DNA of 39,802 nt from Deltaproteobacteria bacterium (GTDB lineage Bacteria; Desulfobacterota; Dissulfuribacteria; Dissulfuribacterales; QOAL01). Position 1 is the stretch's first letter, and the number at the start of each line of letters is the position of its first letter. The position numbers and the translations under genes were made by a program. Shown piece by piece: positions 25,501-33,290 of this stretch. The stretch covers positions 1 to 39,802 of the forward strand of contig WFZZ01000057.1 in the NCBI GenBank assembly GCA_015489315.1, given 5' to 3'. Under the pieces are notes generated by a model. That model searched no databases and had not been told where the DNA came from. It was given only the letters and a program-made list of their open reading frames with translations.

Positions 25501-25802
25501 CAGGTATTGTTGTCCGAAATTCAATCATTCTGGTGGATTTTATCGAGCTTCGTCTAAAGGAAGGCATGCCTATTGACGAGGCAGTCATTGATGCAGGTGC
25601 TATTCGCTTTAGGCCAATGCTTTTGACTTCATCAGCAGTAGTGGTTGGTTCCTTTGTGATACTTTTTGACCCCATCTTTCAGGGCCTTGCCATATCCCTT
25701 ATGGCAGGGGAGATAGCGGCAACCATCTTTTCAAGGATGGTGGTACCCATATTATACTACCTTGATTACAGGATAACCCATGAAAAGAGGTTAGTACTTT
25801 GA
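22551..25802 (+). CDS. RND-family efflux transporter, inner-membrane permease
   Basis: A 1083-residue proton-driven RND pump with the expected 12 membrane helices and two large periplasmic loops (about residues 50-365 and 585-890). The proton-relay helix 4 carries ILVDDPIVGVENIVRH with Asp434 and Asp435. The LRASLVVLVAIPVTLAL and PLVILAPIPLSLIGIIPAH helices are typical. The pore-loop sequences place it with multidrug/hydrophobe exporters rather than the heavy-metal CusA group, but that is a judgement by eye. TTG 22551 has GGGAG six bases upstream; ATG 22560, three codons later, is an alternative. It overlaps both neighbours and forms an operon with them. Confidence 0.94.
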   Translation: MSNMDSSQRPSATHNAPFLTWVTKTFVDSKLTGLIVLFAILLGAFAIYFTPSEEEPQIVVPMVDVMVSMPGASPSEIEKRVIGPMERLLWEIPGVEYVYSTAMDGKALTVVRFYVGEDTEDSLLKTYDKLYSHFDWIPPGCSKPLLKLHSIDDVPIICLTLWGDNHDAQGLRTVAARLREEIKQIPGISEIFIKGGLRRELRVRLRPEALATLNLDPADIIGALSSQNQASWIADITKDNSAFSLRLNNFFSTREEVERAVVKVVDGKIVRLGQIADIVDGPEEPESYVLIGAGKGHSYKKGVEFGPSRLKNAVTIAVAKRKGWNATYLANKVLEKVKATKGFILPNDIHYVVTRDYGETAKDKSNELLEHLAIATISVAILMALLLGLRASLVVLVAIPVTLALTLFIYYIHGYTLNRVTLFALIFCIGILVDDPIVGVENIVRHVRLPFNRGRPLKSIIVEAVVEVGSPLILATFTVIVAILPLAFVRGLMGPYMRPMPVGASVAMFLSMVISFVITPWTAYHILGRKEQEKVEKDNWLDRVYRWAMWHLIEKPHQRWLFLGFMAILFLVSCSLIYFKVVHVKMLPFDNKSEFQVIIDMPEGTALEETAKVAEELGAVLSKEDVVTDYELYIGTAAPFNFNGLVRHYYMRQGPNVADIQVNLVPKHERDEQSHPIAKRIRPKLQRVAEKYGARIKVTEIPPGPPVLQTLVAEVYGPDYEKQIDVARKIKAIFENTEGVVDVDWYMTDPQPELRVIVEKDKAAALGVPPERVLKVLQAYVAGAKVGLLHVPNAPEDVPIVVRLPRAERSGELDLASMKVRSMSGKMISISEIAHIKHVIKPHPIYHKNLKPVVYVTGDVSGLEESPVYAILKVNKALQKLETPDGKTGIEVYYTQQPFNSSTWAMKWDGEWQVTYEVFRDMGAAFAVVIVLIYVLVVGWFRSYSVPLVILAPIPLSLIGIIPAHAMMGAFFTATSMIGFIAGAGIVVRNSIILVDFIELRLKEGMPIDEAVIDAGAIRFRPMLLTSSAVVVGSFVILFDPIFQGLAISLMAGEIAATIFSRMVVPILYYLDYRITHEKRLVL

Positions 25803-26239
25803 AAGGCCATAAAAAAAAGCCCGTCTTGTCGTCAGGGGTGATAGTTGTAAGGAGAGATGACAATGGCAAGTGGAAATATCTCCTTTTAAGGGCCTATGGA
25901 TACTGGGATTTTCCTAAGGGCCTAGTTGAAGAAGGAGAAGATCCGATAGAGGCTGCCAAAAGGGAAACAAGAGAGGAGACAACAATAACGGATCTCGATT
26001 TTAAATGGGGCTATGACTATAGGGAGACCGGGCCCTACAATCAGGGAAGAAAGATTGCCCGTTATTACATTGCAGAGACCCCAAAAAAGGACATTGAGCT
26101 TCCTGTAAATCCAGAAATCGGAAAGCCAGAACATGACGCCTACAAATGGGTAACCTTTGATGAGGCCAAAAAGATGGTAGCAGAAAGGGTCCTTGGAGCC
26201 CTCAAATGGGCAAGAGACAAGGTGGAAGGTCAAAAATAA
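25799..26239 (+). CDS. NUDIX hydrolase, Ap4A-hydrolase-like, coupled to the RND operon
   Basis: A 146-residue NUDIX protein. GYWDFPKGLVEEGEDPIEAAKRETREET gives the box; the WDFPKG lead-in is typical of asymmetric diadenosine-tetraphosphate hydrolases. The Gly usually found after REXXEE (REUXEEXGU) is replaced by Thr (REETTI), a common variation in this group. The start is TTG 25799, overlapping the RND stop as TTGA, with GAGG eight bases upstream, so translation is probably coupled to the pump. Its stop is one base from the facing permease gene. Substrate is inferred from the motif style only. Confidence 0.85.
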   Translation: MKGHKKKPVLSSGVIVVRRDDNGKWKYLLLRAYGYWDFPKGLVEEGEDPIEAAKRETREETTITDLDFKWGYDYRETGPYNQGRKIARYYIAETPKKDIELPVNPEIGKPEHDAYKWVTFDEAKKMVAERVLGALKWARDKVEGQK

Positions 26240-26240
26240 A

Positions 26241-26960
26241 TTATCTTATTATTAAAAGAACTCCCATTACGAGAAGCATTATATAAATCAGTCTAAGATA
26301 GCCTTTGTGGGTGAGGCGATTATACAGTTTTGTCCCCAAAATAGTGCCCAAGGTTACAGGAATGGCCGAAATCACGAAGAATCTTATTACTGCCCATGTG
26401 GTAATACCAGAAAGAATGTGGGCAATGGCTATCAATATCCCAGTCAATAGGAAAAAGCCCGAAAGAGTAGCCTTTATTTCGTCTTTCTTCCAGTCGTTTA
26501 GACTGGTATAGATGATAGTTGGAGGACCTCCTGCACTAAAGGCTGCTCCGATTGCACCTGTAAAAAAACCTGCAAGTACGCCCCAGAGTCTATTGAGCCT
26601 TTTTTGCCTGACTGAGATAAATAGCTTAAAAAGGCTATAGAATATAAGAATAAGTCCCAAAAGGAGCTTTATTATTCCATTATCAACGGTTTTTAAAAAA
26701 TAGGTTCCAACTGCAATCCCAGGAATACAGCCAATAAAGATTGGACCTATCTTTTCCCAGTCAAGGTGTCTTTTAAGATCAAGGCTCAAAATACTTGTGA
26801 TAACAAGCCCCATTAGAATGCAAAAGGGCGTGGCAACTCTTGCAGGAAGAAACTGAAGGAGAAGGGGCATTGCAAAAAGGGCAGAGCCAAATCCGCAAAG
26901 CCCCTGTATGAGCCCTGCAAAAAAGGCGATTGAAGGAACCAGGATAAAGGTTATTTCCAA
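26241..26960 (-). CDS. TauE/SafE-family permease (sulfite exporter-like)
   Basis: A 239-residue hydrophobic protein with about seven to eight membrane helices. The family features are visible: AFFAGLIQGLCGFGSALFAMPLL near the N-terminus and the internally similar GVLAGFFTGAIGAAFSAGGPPTIIY in the second half. Members export sulfite or sulfoacetate or transport other anions; the substrate is not decided here. It follows the aminotransferase gene by two bases on the same strand and probably shares its transcript. A sulfur role would suit the presumed sulfate-reducing lineage but is an inference. Confidence 0.9.
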   Translation of the reverse strand: MEITFILVPSIAFFAGLIQGLCGFGSALFAMPLLLQFLPARVATPFCILMGLVITSILSLDLKRHLDWEKIGPIFIGCIPGIAVGTYFLKTVDNGIIKLLLGLILIFYSLFKLFISVRQKRLNRLWGVLAGFFTGAIGAAFSAGGPPTIIYTSLNDWKKDEIKATLSGFFLLTGILIAIAHILSGITTWAVIRFFVISAIPVTLGTILGTKLYNRLTHKGYLRLIYIMLLVMGVLLIIR

Positions 26961-26962
26961 GG

Positions 26963-28150
26963 CTATTTCAAGGAATCTACAGCCCGTTTAAAGCCATCTT
27001 CGGATCGCTTTATCGTGTCTTCATCAACGCAAAAGGCTATCCTGATATAGCCAGGTTGTCCGAATCCGCTTCCAGGAACTGTAAGAATAAGCTCCTTTTG
27101 AAGTATCTTCACAAATTCCGTTTCGTCTTCTATGGGGCTTTTAGGGAAAAAGTAAAAGGCACCTTGAGGCATGGCGAATTCAAGGCCGGCCTTTTCAAGA
27201 ATTTCAGCAAATAGGTCCCTCCTTTTTTCATAAATGGACACATCAACACTTTCTGAGGCCACCTTAGCCACCACCCTTTGCATAAGGGCTGGTGCATTTA
27301 CATAGCCAAGGATTCTGTTTGCAAGGGTAAGGGCACCTATCAAGGCCTCCTTTTGGTAGATTTCTGGATGTACGGCAACATATCCAATACGTTCCCCTGG
27401 TATGGAAAGGTCCTTTGAAAAGGAGGTGGTAACAATGGTATTTTTGTAATGCTTTAAAAGTGGGGGAACGGTATTCCCAGAAAAGACAAGTTTTCGGTAG
27501 GGCTCATCAGAGAGAAGAAAGATTATCTGTCCCTTTTTCTCCATCTCCATAAGGAGCGAGCAAAGCCCCTTTATGGAATCTTCACCGTATATTATGCCTG
27601 AAGGGTTGTTTGGTGAATTTATAAGGACTGCCTTTGTCTTAGGCGTGATGGCATTTTTTATTGAATCCAGATCAAGGCCAAAGTCAGGTCTCGAGCTTAC
27701 GGGAACAAGTTTTCCTCCGTGGTTGTCCACATAAAAATTGTATTCCACAAAAAAGGGCCTTGGAACGATTACCTCGTCATCAGGGTTTAAAATGGCCTTA
27801 AATATGATATTTAGCCCTCCAGCAGCACCACAGGTCATTAGTATCTCATTTTGTGTGGGCTTAACATCGTGTTCCCTTTCTACTACCTTTGCAATCTCAT
27901 CACGAACCCAAGGGATGCCTGCATTTGGCATATAGGAATGAAGGCCTGGCTCATCCATCTTGGCTGTTTCAATAAGTGCCTTTTTAAAGGTTTCAGGAGG
28001 CAAAAGATCTGGGTTCCCAAGACTAAAGTCACAAACCTTGTCAGCACCATATTCCTTTTTAAGCCGGGCTCCTTCTTCGAACATCTTTCGAATCCACGAA
28101 GCTCGTTCCATAAAGGTTAACATCTTTTGGGAAATGGCATTATAGTCCAT
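26963..28150 (-). CDS. PLP-dependent aminotransferase, class I/II
   Basis: A 395-residue fold-type I aminotransferase. It shows the SLGNPDLLPPE start, the NPSG motif in SPNNPSGIIYG, D215-E-P-Y218 for the pyridine ring, and Lys246 in TTSFSKDLSIPGERIGY as the Schiff-base lysine. Arg254 follows. Substrates could be aspartate, alanine or aromatic amino acids; sequence does not decide. ATG 28150 is set by AAGGAG seven bases upstream; the TTG at 28156 would be one base from that site. It is divergent from rpe across a 176-base gap and is followed directly by the TauE/SafE gene. Confidence 0.92.
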   Translation of the reverse strand: MDYNAISQKMLTFMERASWIRKMFEEGARLKKEYGADKVCDFSLGNPDLLPPETFKKALIETAKMDEPGLHSYMPNAGIPWVRDEIAKVVEREHDVKPTQNEILMTCGAAGGLNIIFKAILNPDDEVIVPRPFFVEYNFYVDNHGGKLVPVSSRPDFGLDLDSIKNAITPKTKAVLINSPNNPSGIIYGEDSIKGLCSLLMEMEKKGQIIFLLSDEPYRKLVFSGNTVPPLLKHYKNTIVTTSFSKDLSIPGERIGYVAVHPEIYQKEALIGALTLANRILGYVNAPALMQRVVAKVASESVDVSIYEKRRDLFAEILEKAGLEFAMPQGAFYFFPKSPIEDETEFVKILQKELILTVPGSGFGQPGYIRIAFCVDEDTIKRSEDGFKRAVDSLK

Positions 28151-28326
28151 TGGCAATCTCCTTAATTTTTTAAATACTTTTTAGGATATTACCTATCTAA
28201 AACCAAAAGAGGTCAAATGCAATAAAGGTTTTTTTGGTTTTTTAAAAGAAGTCGATAGGGTCTTGATTTTTAAAATTAAGTAGGGGTATATGGGGGCAAC
28301 TTTTTATTAAGGAGACAGCAAAAATA

Positions 28327-28998
28327 ATGAAGGTAAAGATTGCTCCATCAATCCTTTCTGCAGATTTTTCAAGGCTTGGTGAAGAAATAAAGGCTGTTCA
28401 AGAGGCAGGGGCTGACATAATTCATATTGATGTGATGGATGGCAGATTTGTCCCAAATATTACTATAGGCCCATTGGTAGTTTCTGCCATAAGGCCTTTT
28501 ACCAATTTGCCCTTTGATTGTCACCTGATGATAAAAGAACCAGAAAGATATGTGGAGGCCTTTGCTAAAGCCGGAGCGGATTACATCACAGTCCATGTAG
28601 AGGCATCAATTCATCTTCATAGAACCATACAGCAAATAAAATCTCTTGGTTGTAGGGCAGGGGCCGTCTTAAACCCGTCAACACCTTTATCAACCCTTGA
28701 TTATATTCTCGAAGAACTGGACATGGTCCTTTTAATGAGTGTGAATCCAGGTTTTGGTGGTCAAAAGTTTATACCTTCAAGCCTTCGAAAAATCGAGGAG
28801 CTCAGACAGATTATTGACGACAGGGGGTTTAATGTGGAAATAGAGGTGGATGGAGGGGTCAATTCAGAAACAATTTCTGATGTGGTAAAGGCTGGAGCCG
28901 ATATTCTGGTGGCAGGTTCTGCGGTTTTTGGGAAAAAAGACTATAAAAAAGCTATATTAGAACTTAGAGACTCTTATTTAAAGGAAATTTCGATTTAA
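28327..28998 (+). CDS. rpe: Ribulose-phosphate 3-epimerase
   Basis: A 223-residue TIM-barrel epimerase that interconverts ribulose-5-phosphate and xylulose-5-phosphate. It has the standard [16 protein letters not shown] start, [17 protein letters not shown] with metal-binding His and Asp, [11 protein letters not shown], the [11 protein letters not shown] loop and EVDGGVN for the second catalytic Asp. Length is normal. The AAGGAG upstream is 12 bases from the ATG, a longer spacing than usual; no nearer start fits the family alignment. A weak TTGATT/TATATG promoter pair lies near 28263-28292. Confidence 0.97.
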   Translation: MKVKIAPSILSADFSRLGEEIKAVQEAGADIIHIDVMDGRFVPNITIGPLVVSAIRPFTNLPFDCHLMIKEPERYVEAFAKAGADYITVHVEASIHLHRTIQQIKSLGCRAGAVLNPSTPLSTLDYILEELDMVLLMSVNPGFGGQKFIPSSLRKIEELRQIIDDRGFNVEIEVDGGVNSETISDVVKAGADILVAGSAVFGKKDYKKAILELRDSYLKEISI

Positions 28999-29004
28999 TA
29001 AATA

Positions 29005-29028
29005 AAAAGGGGGCTTATGCCCCCCTTT
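29005..29028. terminator. Bidirectional terminator between rpe and the small secreted protein gene
   Basis: AAAGGGGGC (29006-29014) pairs with GCCCCCCTTT (29019-29028) around TTAT, with one extra C. On the minus strand the stem is followed by TTTTATTTATT, so it serves the small secreted protein gene best; on the plus strand it can also stop rpe transcripts, seven bases after that gene's stop. Confidence 0.8.
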
Positions 29029-29052
29029 CACATTTAATGAGAAAATATTTAA

Positions 29053-29259
29053 TTAGCAGCCTTCAACCTTTGCAGCGCTTTTTACCTTAATCTTTACGCT
29101 GTCTCCAGACTTTGCTTTACACTCACCCTTTAGCTTGATGACAAGCTGACCGCCTTCATTTTTCTCAACAGTTCCTTTGCACTTGGCAGCAAGGCTTACT
29201 CCAGCTGTTCCCATTGCAAATACAAGGGCCAAAACCAATGATGTTAATTTCTTGCGCAT
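29053..29259 (-). CDS. Small secreted cysteine-containing protein, unknown function
   Basis: A 68-residue precursor. A signal peptide covers residues 1-25 (MRKKLTSLVLALVFAMGTAG, cleavage after SLAA). The mature 43 residues begin KCKGTVEKNEGG and continue as beta-strands (LVIKLKGECKAKSGDSVKIKVKS) with Cys27, Cys47 and a C-terminal Cys68, which suggests a small barrel stabilised by a disulfide. I do not recognise a function. ATG 29259 has a perfect AAGGAGG five bases upstream; a longer frame to 29298 adds a non-signal-like start and is rejected. It has its own promoter and terminator and is therefore probably abundant. Confidence 0.78.
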   Translation of the reverse strand: MRKKLTSLVLALVFAMGTAGVSLAAKCKGTVEKNEGGQLVIKLKGECKAKSGDSVKIKVKSAAKVEGC

Positions 29260-29315
29260 GACTTCCTCCTTATTCTTTTTTTTAAAGGATGGTGACATTA
29301 CTACAATATTGTTTT

Positions 29316-29342
29316 ACTATACGAAGTCTGAATGTGTGTCAA
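29316..29342 (-). promoter_or_regulatory. Sigma-70-type promoter for the small secreted protein gene
   Basis: On the minus strand TTGACA (29342-29337) is followed 15 bases later by TATAGT (29321-29316). Both hexamers are strong, but the spacing is two bases shorter than ideal. The predicted leader is about 50 bases and ends in AAGGAGG. The site lies in the divergent gap with the histidine kinase gene. Confidence 0.5.
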
Positions 29343-29375
29343 GAGGCTTAGTGATAAAGACCTCAAACTTAGACC

Positions 29376-30827
29376 ATGCAAAATAAATTGAAATTGGATT
29401 TAGGAATAGAGCACTTGGATAAGGAAGATATTTCTGGTGAACATTCATTTAAGCCAATAAAGCTACTGCTTGATTTTGTCATAAAGCTCAATAGCGCCTT
29501 TGTAAGTGCAGGAGAGCTTAGCGAGGTTTTAAATGCAGTTCTAGCTGGAATAACCTCAGGAGAGGGCCTGGGTTTTAACAGGGCATTTCTATTTTTGGTT
29601 AATAAAAATTCGGGCTATTTGGAAGGGCACTGCGCCCTTGGTCCCCAGAATGAATCTGAAGCTGCATTAATCTGGACAAAAATAAATGAAGATCATTTGA
29701 CTCTTTTTGATATTTTAAAAGGTGTAAGGGAACAATTAAAGGATGAGAATCATCCCTTAAATTGCCTTGTTAGGAACATCAGGGTCCCTTTGACAGACCT
29801 TGAAAATAGCTTAATTGTGGCCCTTAATACAAATCAGGCGCTTCTTGTCACAGAGTCTCCAAGGGTAGGGAGTATTGAATCAAAAGAACTTTGTAGGCTT
29901 TTTGGGGCTGGAGAGTTGGCCATAGCGCCCCTTTATACCCATGGAGAAAAATATGGGGTAATAGTAGCTGATAATCGGTTTACAAGGACTCCAATTACCC
30001 AGGAACTTTTATATGCACTGCATCTTTTTGCCGGTCTTGCCTCCCTTGCTGTTTGCCAAAGTAATATTTGTAAGACCTTGGAAGATAAAATAGAACGGTT
30101 AAAAGAGGTAAATAAGGCTATAGAAGATCAAAAACACATTTTGGTGGAGACTGAAAAATATTCTGCAATAGGTAGGATGTTAGAAGGCATTTTGCATGAA
30201 ATAAGAAATCCAATTACATCAATTGGTGGCCTGGTAAAACTTATTGAAAAACGTGAAGATGACCCCAAAAAGAAGGTTTATATCGATGCAGTCGTAAAAG
30301 AGGTTGCAAAGATAGAAAGGACCTTAAATAGTCTTGCTGAACTTCATAACATTGGTCCAATAGAAAAAGAGGTCTTTAATTTTACCAGCCTCGTTGATAT
30401 GGCCATTGCTCTGATTCAGACAGAGCTTAGTGAAATTGGAATTGTCCTGCACAAGAATTATCCCAGGGCGCCAATCTATGTGGATGGAGATCGTCAAAAA
30501 CTTCAAGAGGCAATCCTTTGTATCTTAAAAAATGCAATTGAGGCCATGCCAGATGGTGGAATTATGGTCATTGCACTTGTGAAAAAGGGAAAGGACCTCG
30601 AGTTAAGGGTGTCAGATAGCGGTCTCGGGATTGCGAGAGGGCATTTTAAAAAGGTGGAAAACCCATTTTTTACTACAAAACATAGTGCCTTGGGCCTTGG
30701 CCTTTCTAAGGCCAAAAGGATTTTTGAGCTTCATAAAGGAAGCCTTTGTCTAACCTCTAACAGGATTGGTGGAACTACTTGTATTTTGACACTTCCTCGA
30801 ATTATCAAAACTAGCCACAATCATTAA
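29376..30827 (+). CDS. Soluble GAF-domain sensor histidine kinase
   Basis: A 483-residue cytoplasmic histidine kinase without membrane helices. Residues about 45-230 form a GAF-like sensor (VLNAVLAGITSGEGLGFNRAFLFLVNK, then ELAIAPLYTHGEKYGVIVADN). A short coiled coil leads to the H-box GILHEIRNPITSIGG with His274. The ATPase domain has Asn386 (ILKNAIEAMPDGG), Asp414 (VSDSGLGI) and the GLGLSKAKRIF G2 box. No receiver domain or response-regulator gene is adjacent, so it is an orphan kinase here; its partner could be any regulator including the distant GGDEF protein, which is speculation. The start lacks a clear ribosome-binding site. Confidence 0.92.
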   Translation: MQNKLKLDLGIEHLDKEDISGEHSFKPIKLLLDFVIKLNSAFVSAGELSEVLNAVLAGITSGEGLGFNRAFLFLVNKNSGYLEGHCALGPQNESEAALIWTKINEDHLTLFDILKGVREQLKDENHPLNCLVRNIRVPLTDLENSLIVALNTNQALLVTESPRVGSIESKELCRLFGAGELAIAPLYTHGEKYGVIVADNRFTRTPITQELLYALHLFAGLASLAVCQSNICKTLEDKIERLKEVNKAIEDQKHILVETEKYSAIGRMLEGILHEIRNPITSIGGLVKLIEKREDDPKKKVYIDAVVKEVAKIERTLNSLAELHNIGPIEKEVFNFTSLVDMAIALIQTELSEIGIVLHKNYPRAPIYVDGDRQKLQEAILCILKNAIEAMPDGGIMVIALVKKGKDLELRVSDSGLGIARGHFKKVENPFFTTKHSALGLGLSKAKRIFELHKGSLCLTSNRIGGTTCILTLPRIIKTSHNH

Positions 30828-30863
30828 CAAGTCATTTAAAGTTTTAGGTAATTGCGGGTAAAA

Positions 30864-31646
30864 ATGGAAAATTCATACCTTATAGACACACATGCCCATC
30901 TTGACATGGTGGCCAAGGAACAAGGGGAGCTTTCTCAAATAGTAGAACGGGCAAAAAAAGAAGGTGTAATAAAGATAATTACCGTTGGTATTGATATCGA
31001 TAGCTCAAAAAGGGCTTTGGAAATATCCAAGACCTTTGATGCTGTTTATGCAGCAGTTGGCATCCATCCAAATGATGCAAAGGATTTTTCCAAAAGCGCT
31101 CTCGAGACACTCTTTGAGCTTTCAAAGGATGAAAAAGTTTGTGCATGGGGTGAGATTGGCCTGGATTATTACAGGGATAAGACCCCCAAAAAGATACAGA
31201 TTGAGGCCTTTGAGTCTCAGTTAAACGGGGCTTTAAGGTCAGGGCTTCCTGTAATAATTCATGCTAGGGAAGCTCTAGATGACTGTATTTCAATTATTTC
31301 TAATTTTGTGAGAAAAGAACCATTAAGGGGTGTGTTTCATTGTTTTTCTGGCGACAAGTCCCATGCAAAAAAGGTTCTGGACTTGGGTTTTTATATTTCC
31401 TTTACAGGGGTTGTCACCTTCCAAAAGGCAGATGGTGTAAGGCTAACAGCAGGTTACGTTCCATTGGACAGGATGCTTCTAGAGACCGATTGCCCCTTTT
31501 TAAGTCCAGTTCCTTTTAGGGGGAAAAGAAATGAGCCTTCAAGGGTAATATATGTGGCAGAGGCCATATCAAGGGTTAAGTCGGCTACTATTGACGAGGT
31601 ATCAAGATGCACGAGCGAAAATGCCAAGGCCCTTTTCAGGCTCTAA
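30864..31646 (+). CDS. tatD: TatD-family metal-dependent hydrolase
   Basis: A 260-residue TIM-barrel hydrolase of the TatD DNase family. Metal ligands include His10 and His12 (IDTHAHLDM), the glutamate in WGEIGLDYYRD, HAREA, HCFSGDK and the final LLETDCPFLSP aspartate. Family members act as 3'-5' exonucleases in DNA repair or D-aminoacyl-tRNA-related processing. I chose ATG 30864 with GGG five bases upstream; TTG 30852 would add four residues. It begins 36 bases after the kinase gene and overlaps the maf gene by 40 bases. Confidence 0.93.
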   Translation: MENSYLIDTHAHLDMVAKEQGELSQIVERAKKEGVIKIITVGIDIDSSKRALEISKTFDAVYAAVGIHPNDAKDFSKSALETLFELSKDEKVCAWGEIGLDYYRDKTPKKIQIEAFESQLNGALRSGLPVIIHAREALDDCISIISNFVRKEPLRGVFHCFSGDKSHAKKVLDLGFYISFTGVVTFQKADGVRLTAGYVPLDRMLLETDCPFLSPVPFRGKRNEPSRVIYVAEAISRVKSATIDEVSRCTSENAKALFRL

Positions 31647-32233
31647 TACCGATAATTTTGGCCTCAGGCTCTCCTCGAAGAAAAGAGCTTTTGAAGGGTC
31701 TAGGGATAGATTTTGAAGTCATTGTTACCGATGAAATGGAGTTGGGAGAAGAAAGTGGCCTTTTGCCACGGGATTTGGTTATTGAAAATGCCAAGCTAAA
31801 GGCAAGGGCCGTTTCAAAAAATAGACGCTCAAGTCTAATAATTGGTGCAGATACCTGTGTGTATATAGATGGTAAAATCCTGGGCAAGCCGAAGGATAAA
31901 AAGGAAGCCTTCTTTATGTTAAATCTTCTTTCAAAAAGGTGGCATACTGTGTTTACAGGTGTTCATTGCTATTGCCATGAAAGAGGAATTGAGAAAGAAA
32001 TAGTGGTTGAGACCAAGGTTTTTTTGGATTCCTTTGATGATGAAATATCAAAGGCTTATATTGATACTGGAGAGCCCTTTGACAAGGCTGGTGGCTATGC
32101 AGTCCAGGCAGTTGGAGGCTTTATGATAAGGAAAATCGAAGGCTCTTATACAAATGTGATAGGTTTTCCAATGTCAGAGGTAATAGATATCCTTCTCGAC
32201 ATCAATGCAATAAAGCCATGTGCAAAAAATTAG
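31607..32233 (+). CDS. maf: Maf-family nucleotide pyrophosphatase
   Basis: A 208-residue Maf protein. The signature ILASGSPRRKELL is at residues 17-29, followed by ENAKLKARAV, GADTCVYIDGKILGKPKDKKEA and AGGYAVQAVGGFMI. Maf proteins hydrolyse non-canonical nucleoside triphosphates and affect septum formation. The first 14 residues (MHERKCQGPFQALI) are extra compared with the usual start just before the ILASGSPRR strand, but ATG 31607 is supported by GAGG seven bases upstream and no later start is available. The 40-base overlap with tatD and 16-base overlap with the next gene indicate tight coupling. Confidence 0.93.
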   Translation: MHERKCQGPFQALIPIILASGSPRRKELLKGLGIDFEVIVTDEMELGEESGLLPRDLVIENAKLKARAVSKNRRSSLIIGADTCVYIDGKILGKPKDKKEAFFMLNLLSKRWHTVFTGVHCYCHERGIEKEIVVETKVFLDSFDDEISKAYIDTGEPFDKAGGYAVQAVGGFMIRKIEGSYTNVIGFPMSEVIDILLDINAIKPCAKN

Positions 32234-32901
32234 ATGGAATAAAAAAAAGGGTAAAGATAGCGGCAGAAAGAGTTGGAAGAAATCCTTCAGAGATAAAGAT
32301 TGTTGCTGTTAGTAAGAAAAAACCTGTTTCACAAATAAAAGAGCTTTATGAGTGCGGGCAAAGGCTTTTTGGTGAAAATTATATCCAAGAGGCCATAAAA
32401 AAGATAGAAGGGCTTGGTAGCTTAAAGGATATCTCATGGCACTTTATCGGGCACCTTCAAAGAAACAAGGCTAAGTTTGCAGTACGGTACTTTGATTGGA
32501 TTGAAACTGTTGATAGCATTCGTCTTGCAAGGACCCTCAATAAAAAAGCTAATGACATAGGTAAAAGGGTGAATATACTTCTTCAAGTAAACATTGGAAG
32601 GGAGGAGTCCAAGTCAGGTTTTTTGGAGGAAGAGGTTCTAAAGGCCATAAATGCTATCAGTGAGCTAGATAATTTAAACTTAAAGGGTCTTATGACCATT
32701 CCACCTAAGGCTGCAACTGTCGAAGGTTCTCGAAAGTGGTTTAAAAAGATGGCAGAATTACGAAATCGTTTAAGAGAAACTTTTTCTTACCTTTCCCTTG
32801 AAGAGCTTTCAATGGGAATGTCAAATGATTTTGAAGTGGCAATTGAAGAAGGGGCTACCATTGTCAGGATAGGCACAGCCCTTTTTGGCCCTAGGGATTA
32901 A
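32218..32901 (+). CDS. YggS/PROSC-family PLP-binding homeostasis protein
   Basis: A 227-residue protein of the YggS (PLPBP) family, which buffers pyridoxal phosphate. The PLP lysine is Lys33 in IVAVSKKKP; the FGENYIQEA, WHFIGHLQRNK, NIGREESKSGF and LSMGMSNDFEVAIEEGATIVRIGTALFG motifs are all present. Length is normal. ATG 32218 has no visible ribosome-binding site and overlaps maf by 16 bases, so translation probably depends on the upstream gene. It precedes queD by 17 bases. Confidence 0.96.
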   Translation: MCKKLDGIKKRVKIAAERVGRNPSEIKIVAVSKKKPVSQIKELYECGQRLFGENYIQEAIKKIEGLGSLKDISWHFIGHLQRNKAKFAVRYFDWIETVDSIRLARTLNKKANDIGKRVNILLQVNIGREESKSGFLEEEVLKAINAISELDNLNLKGLMTIPPKAATVEGSRKWFKKMAELRNRLRETFSYLSLEELSMGMSNDFEVAIEEGATIVRIGTALFGPRD

Positions 32902-32918
32902 TTGAGGAGTGAGTTTAT

Positions 32919-33290
32919 ATGTATAAAGTTTTTATTAAGACACATTTTTCATCTGCCCATTATCTTAGAAATTATCCGGGAAATTGTGAGCACCTGCATG
33001 GTCACAACTGGGATGTAGTCATCACTGTACGAGCAGAAAGGTTAAACGAGATAGATGTGGCCATTGATTTCAGGGACTTAAAAGAAATAGCATCAAAGAT
33101 AATGAGTGAGCTGGACCATAAAAATTTAAACGAACTGGAGGCCTTTAGCAGAAGTAATCCTTCTTCTGAAAGATTAGCTGAATATGTTTATAGACGCTTA
33201 AAAGAAGAGCTTAGGTTATTTGATGGAGTTTCTCCTGAGTCTGTTGAGGTTAGAGAGACTCCTTCAACAGGTGTCATCTATAGTGAATAA
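32919..33290 (+). CDS. queD: 6-carboxytetrahydropterin synthase QueD
   Basis: A 123-residue QueD/6-pyruvoyl-tetrahydropterin synthase family enzyme, converting dihydroneopterin triphosphate to 6-carboxytetrahydropterin in queuosine synthesis. Zinc ligands are His14, His27 and His29 (SSAHYL and CEHLHGHNW), with catalytic Cys23. The DLKEIASKIMSELDHKNLNEL segment and the C-terminal VRETPSTGVIYSE are typical. ATG 32919 has GAGGAG with a suitable gap. The adjacent queE supports the queuosine pathway rather than tetrahydrobiopterin. Confidence 0.93.
   Translation: MYKVFIKTHFSSAHYLRNYPGNCEHLHGHNWDVVITVRAERLNEIDVAIDFRDLKEIASKIMSELDHKNLNELEAFSRSNPSSERLAEYVYRRLKEELRLFDGVSPESVEVRETPSTGVIYSE

Noticed and set aside
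33220-33282. The 21-codon upstream extension of queE inside queD
   Set aside because: It is out of line with the family start, lies in another frame of a conserved gene, and a GTG with a plausible ribosome-binding site exists at 33283.
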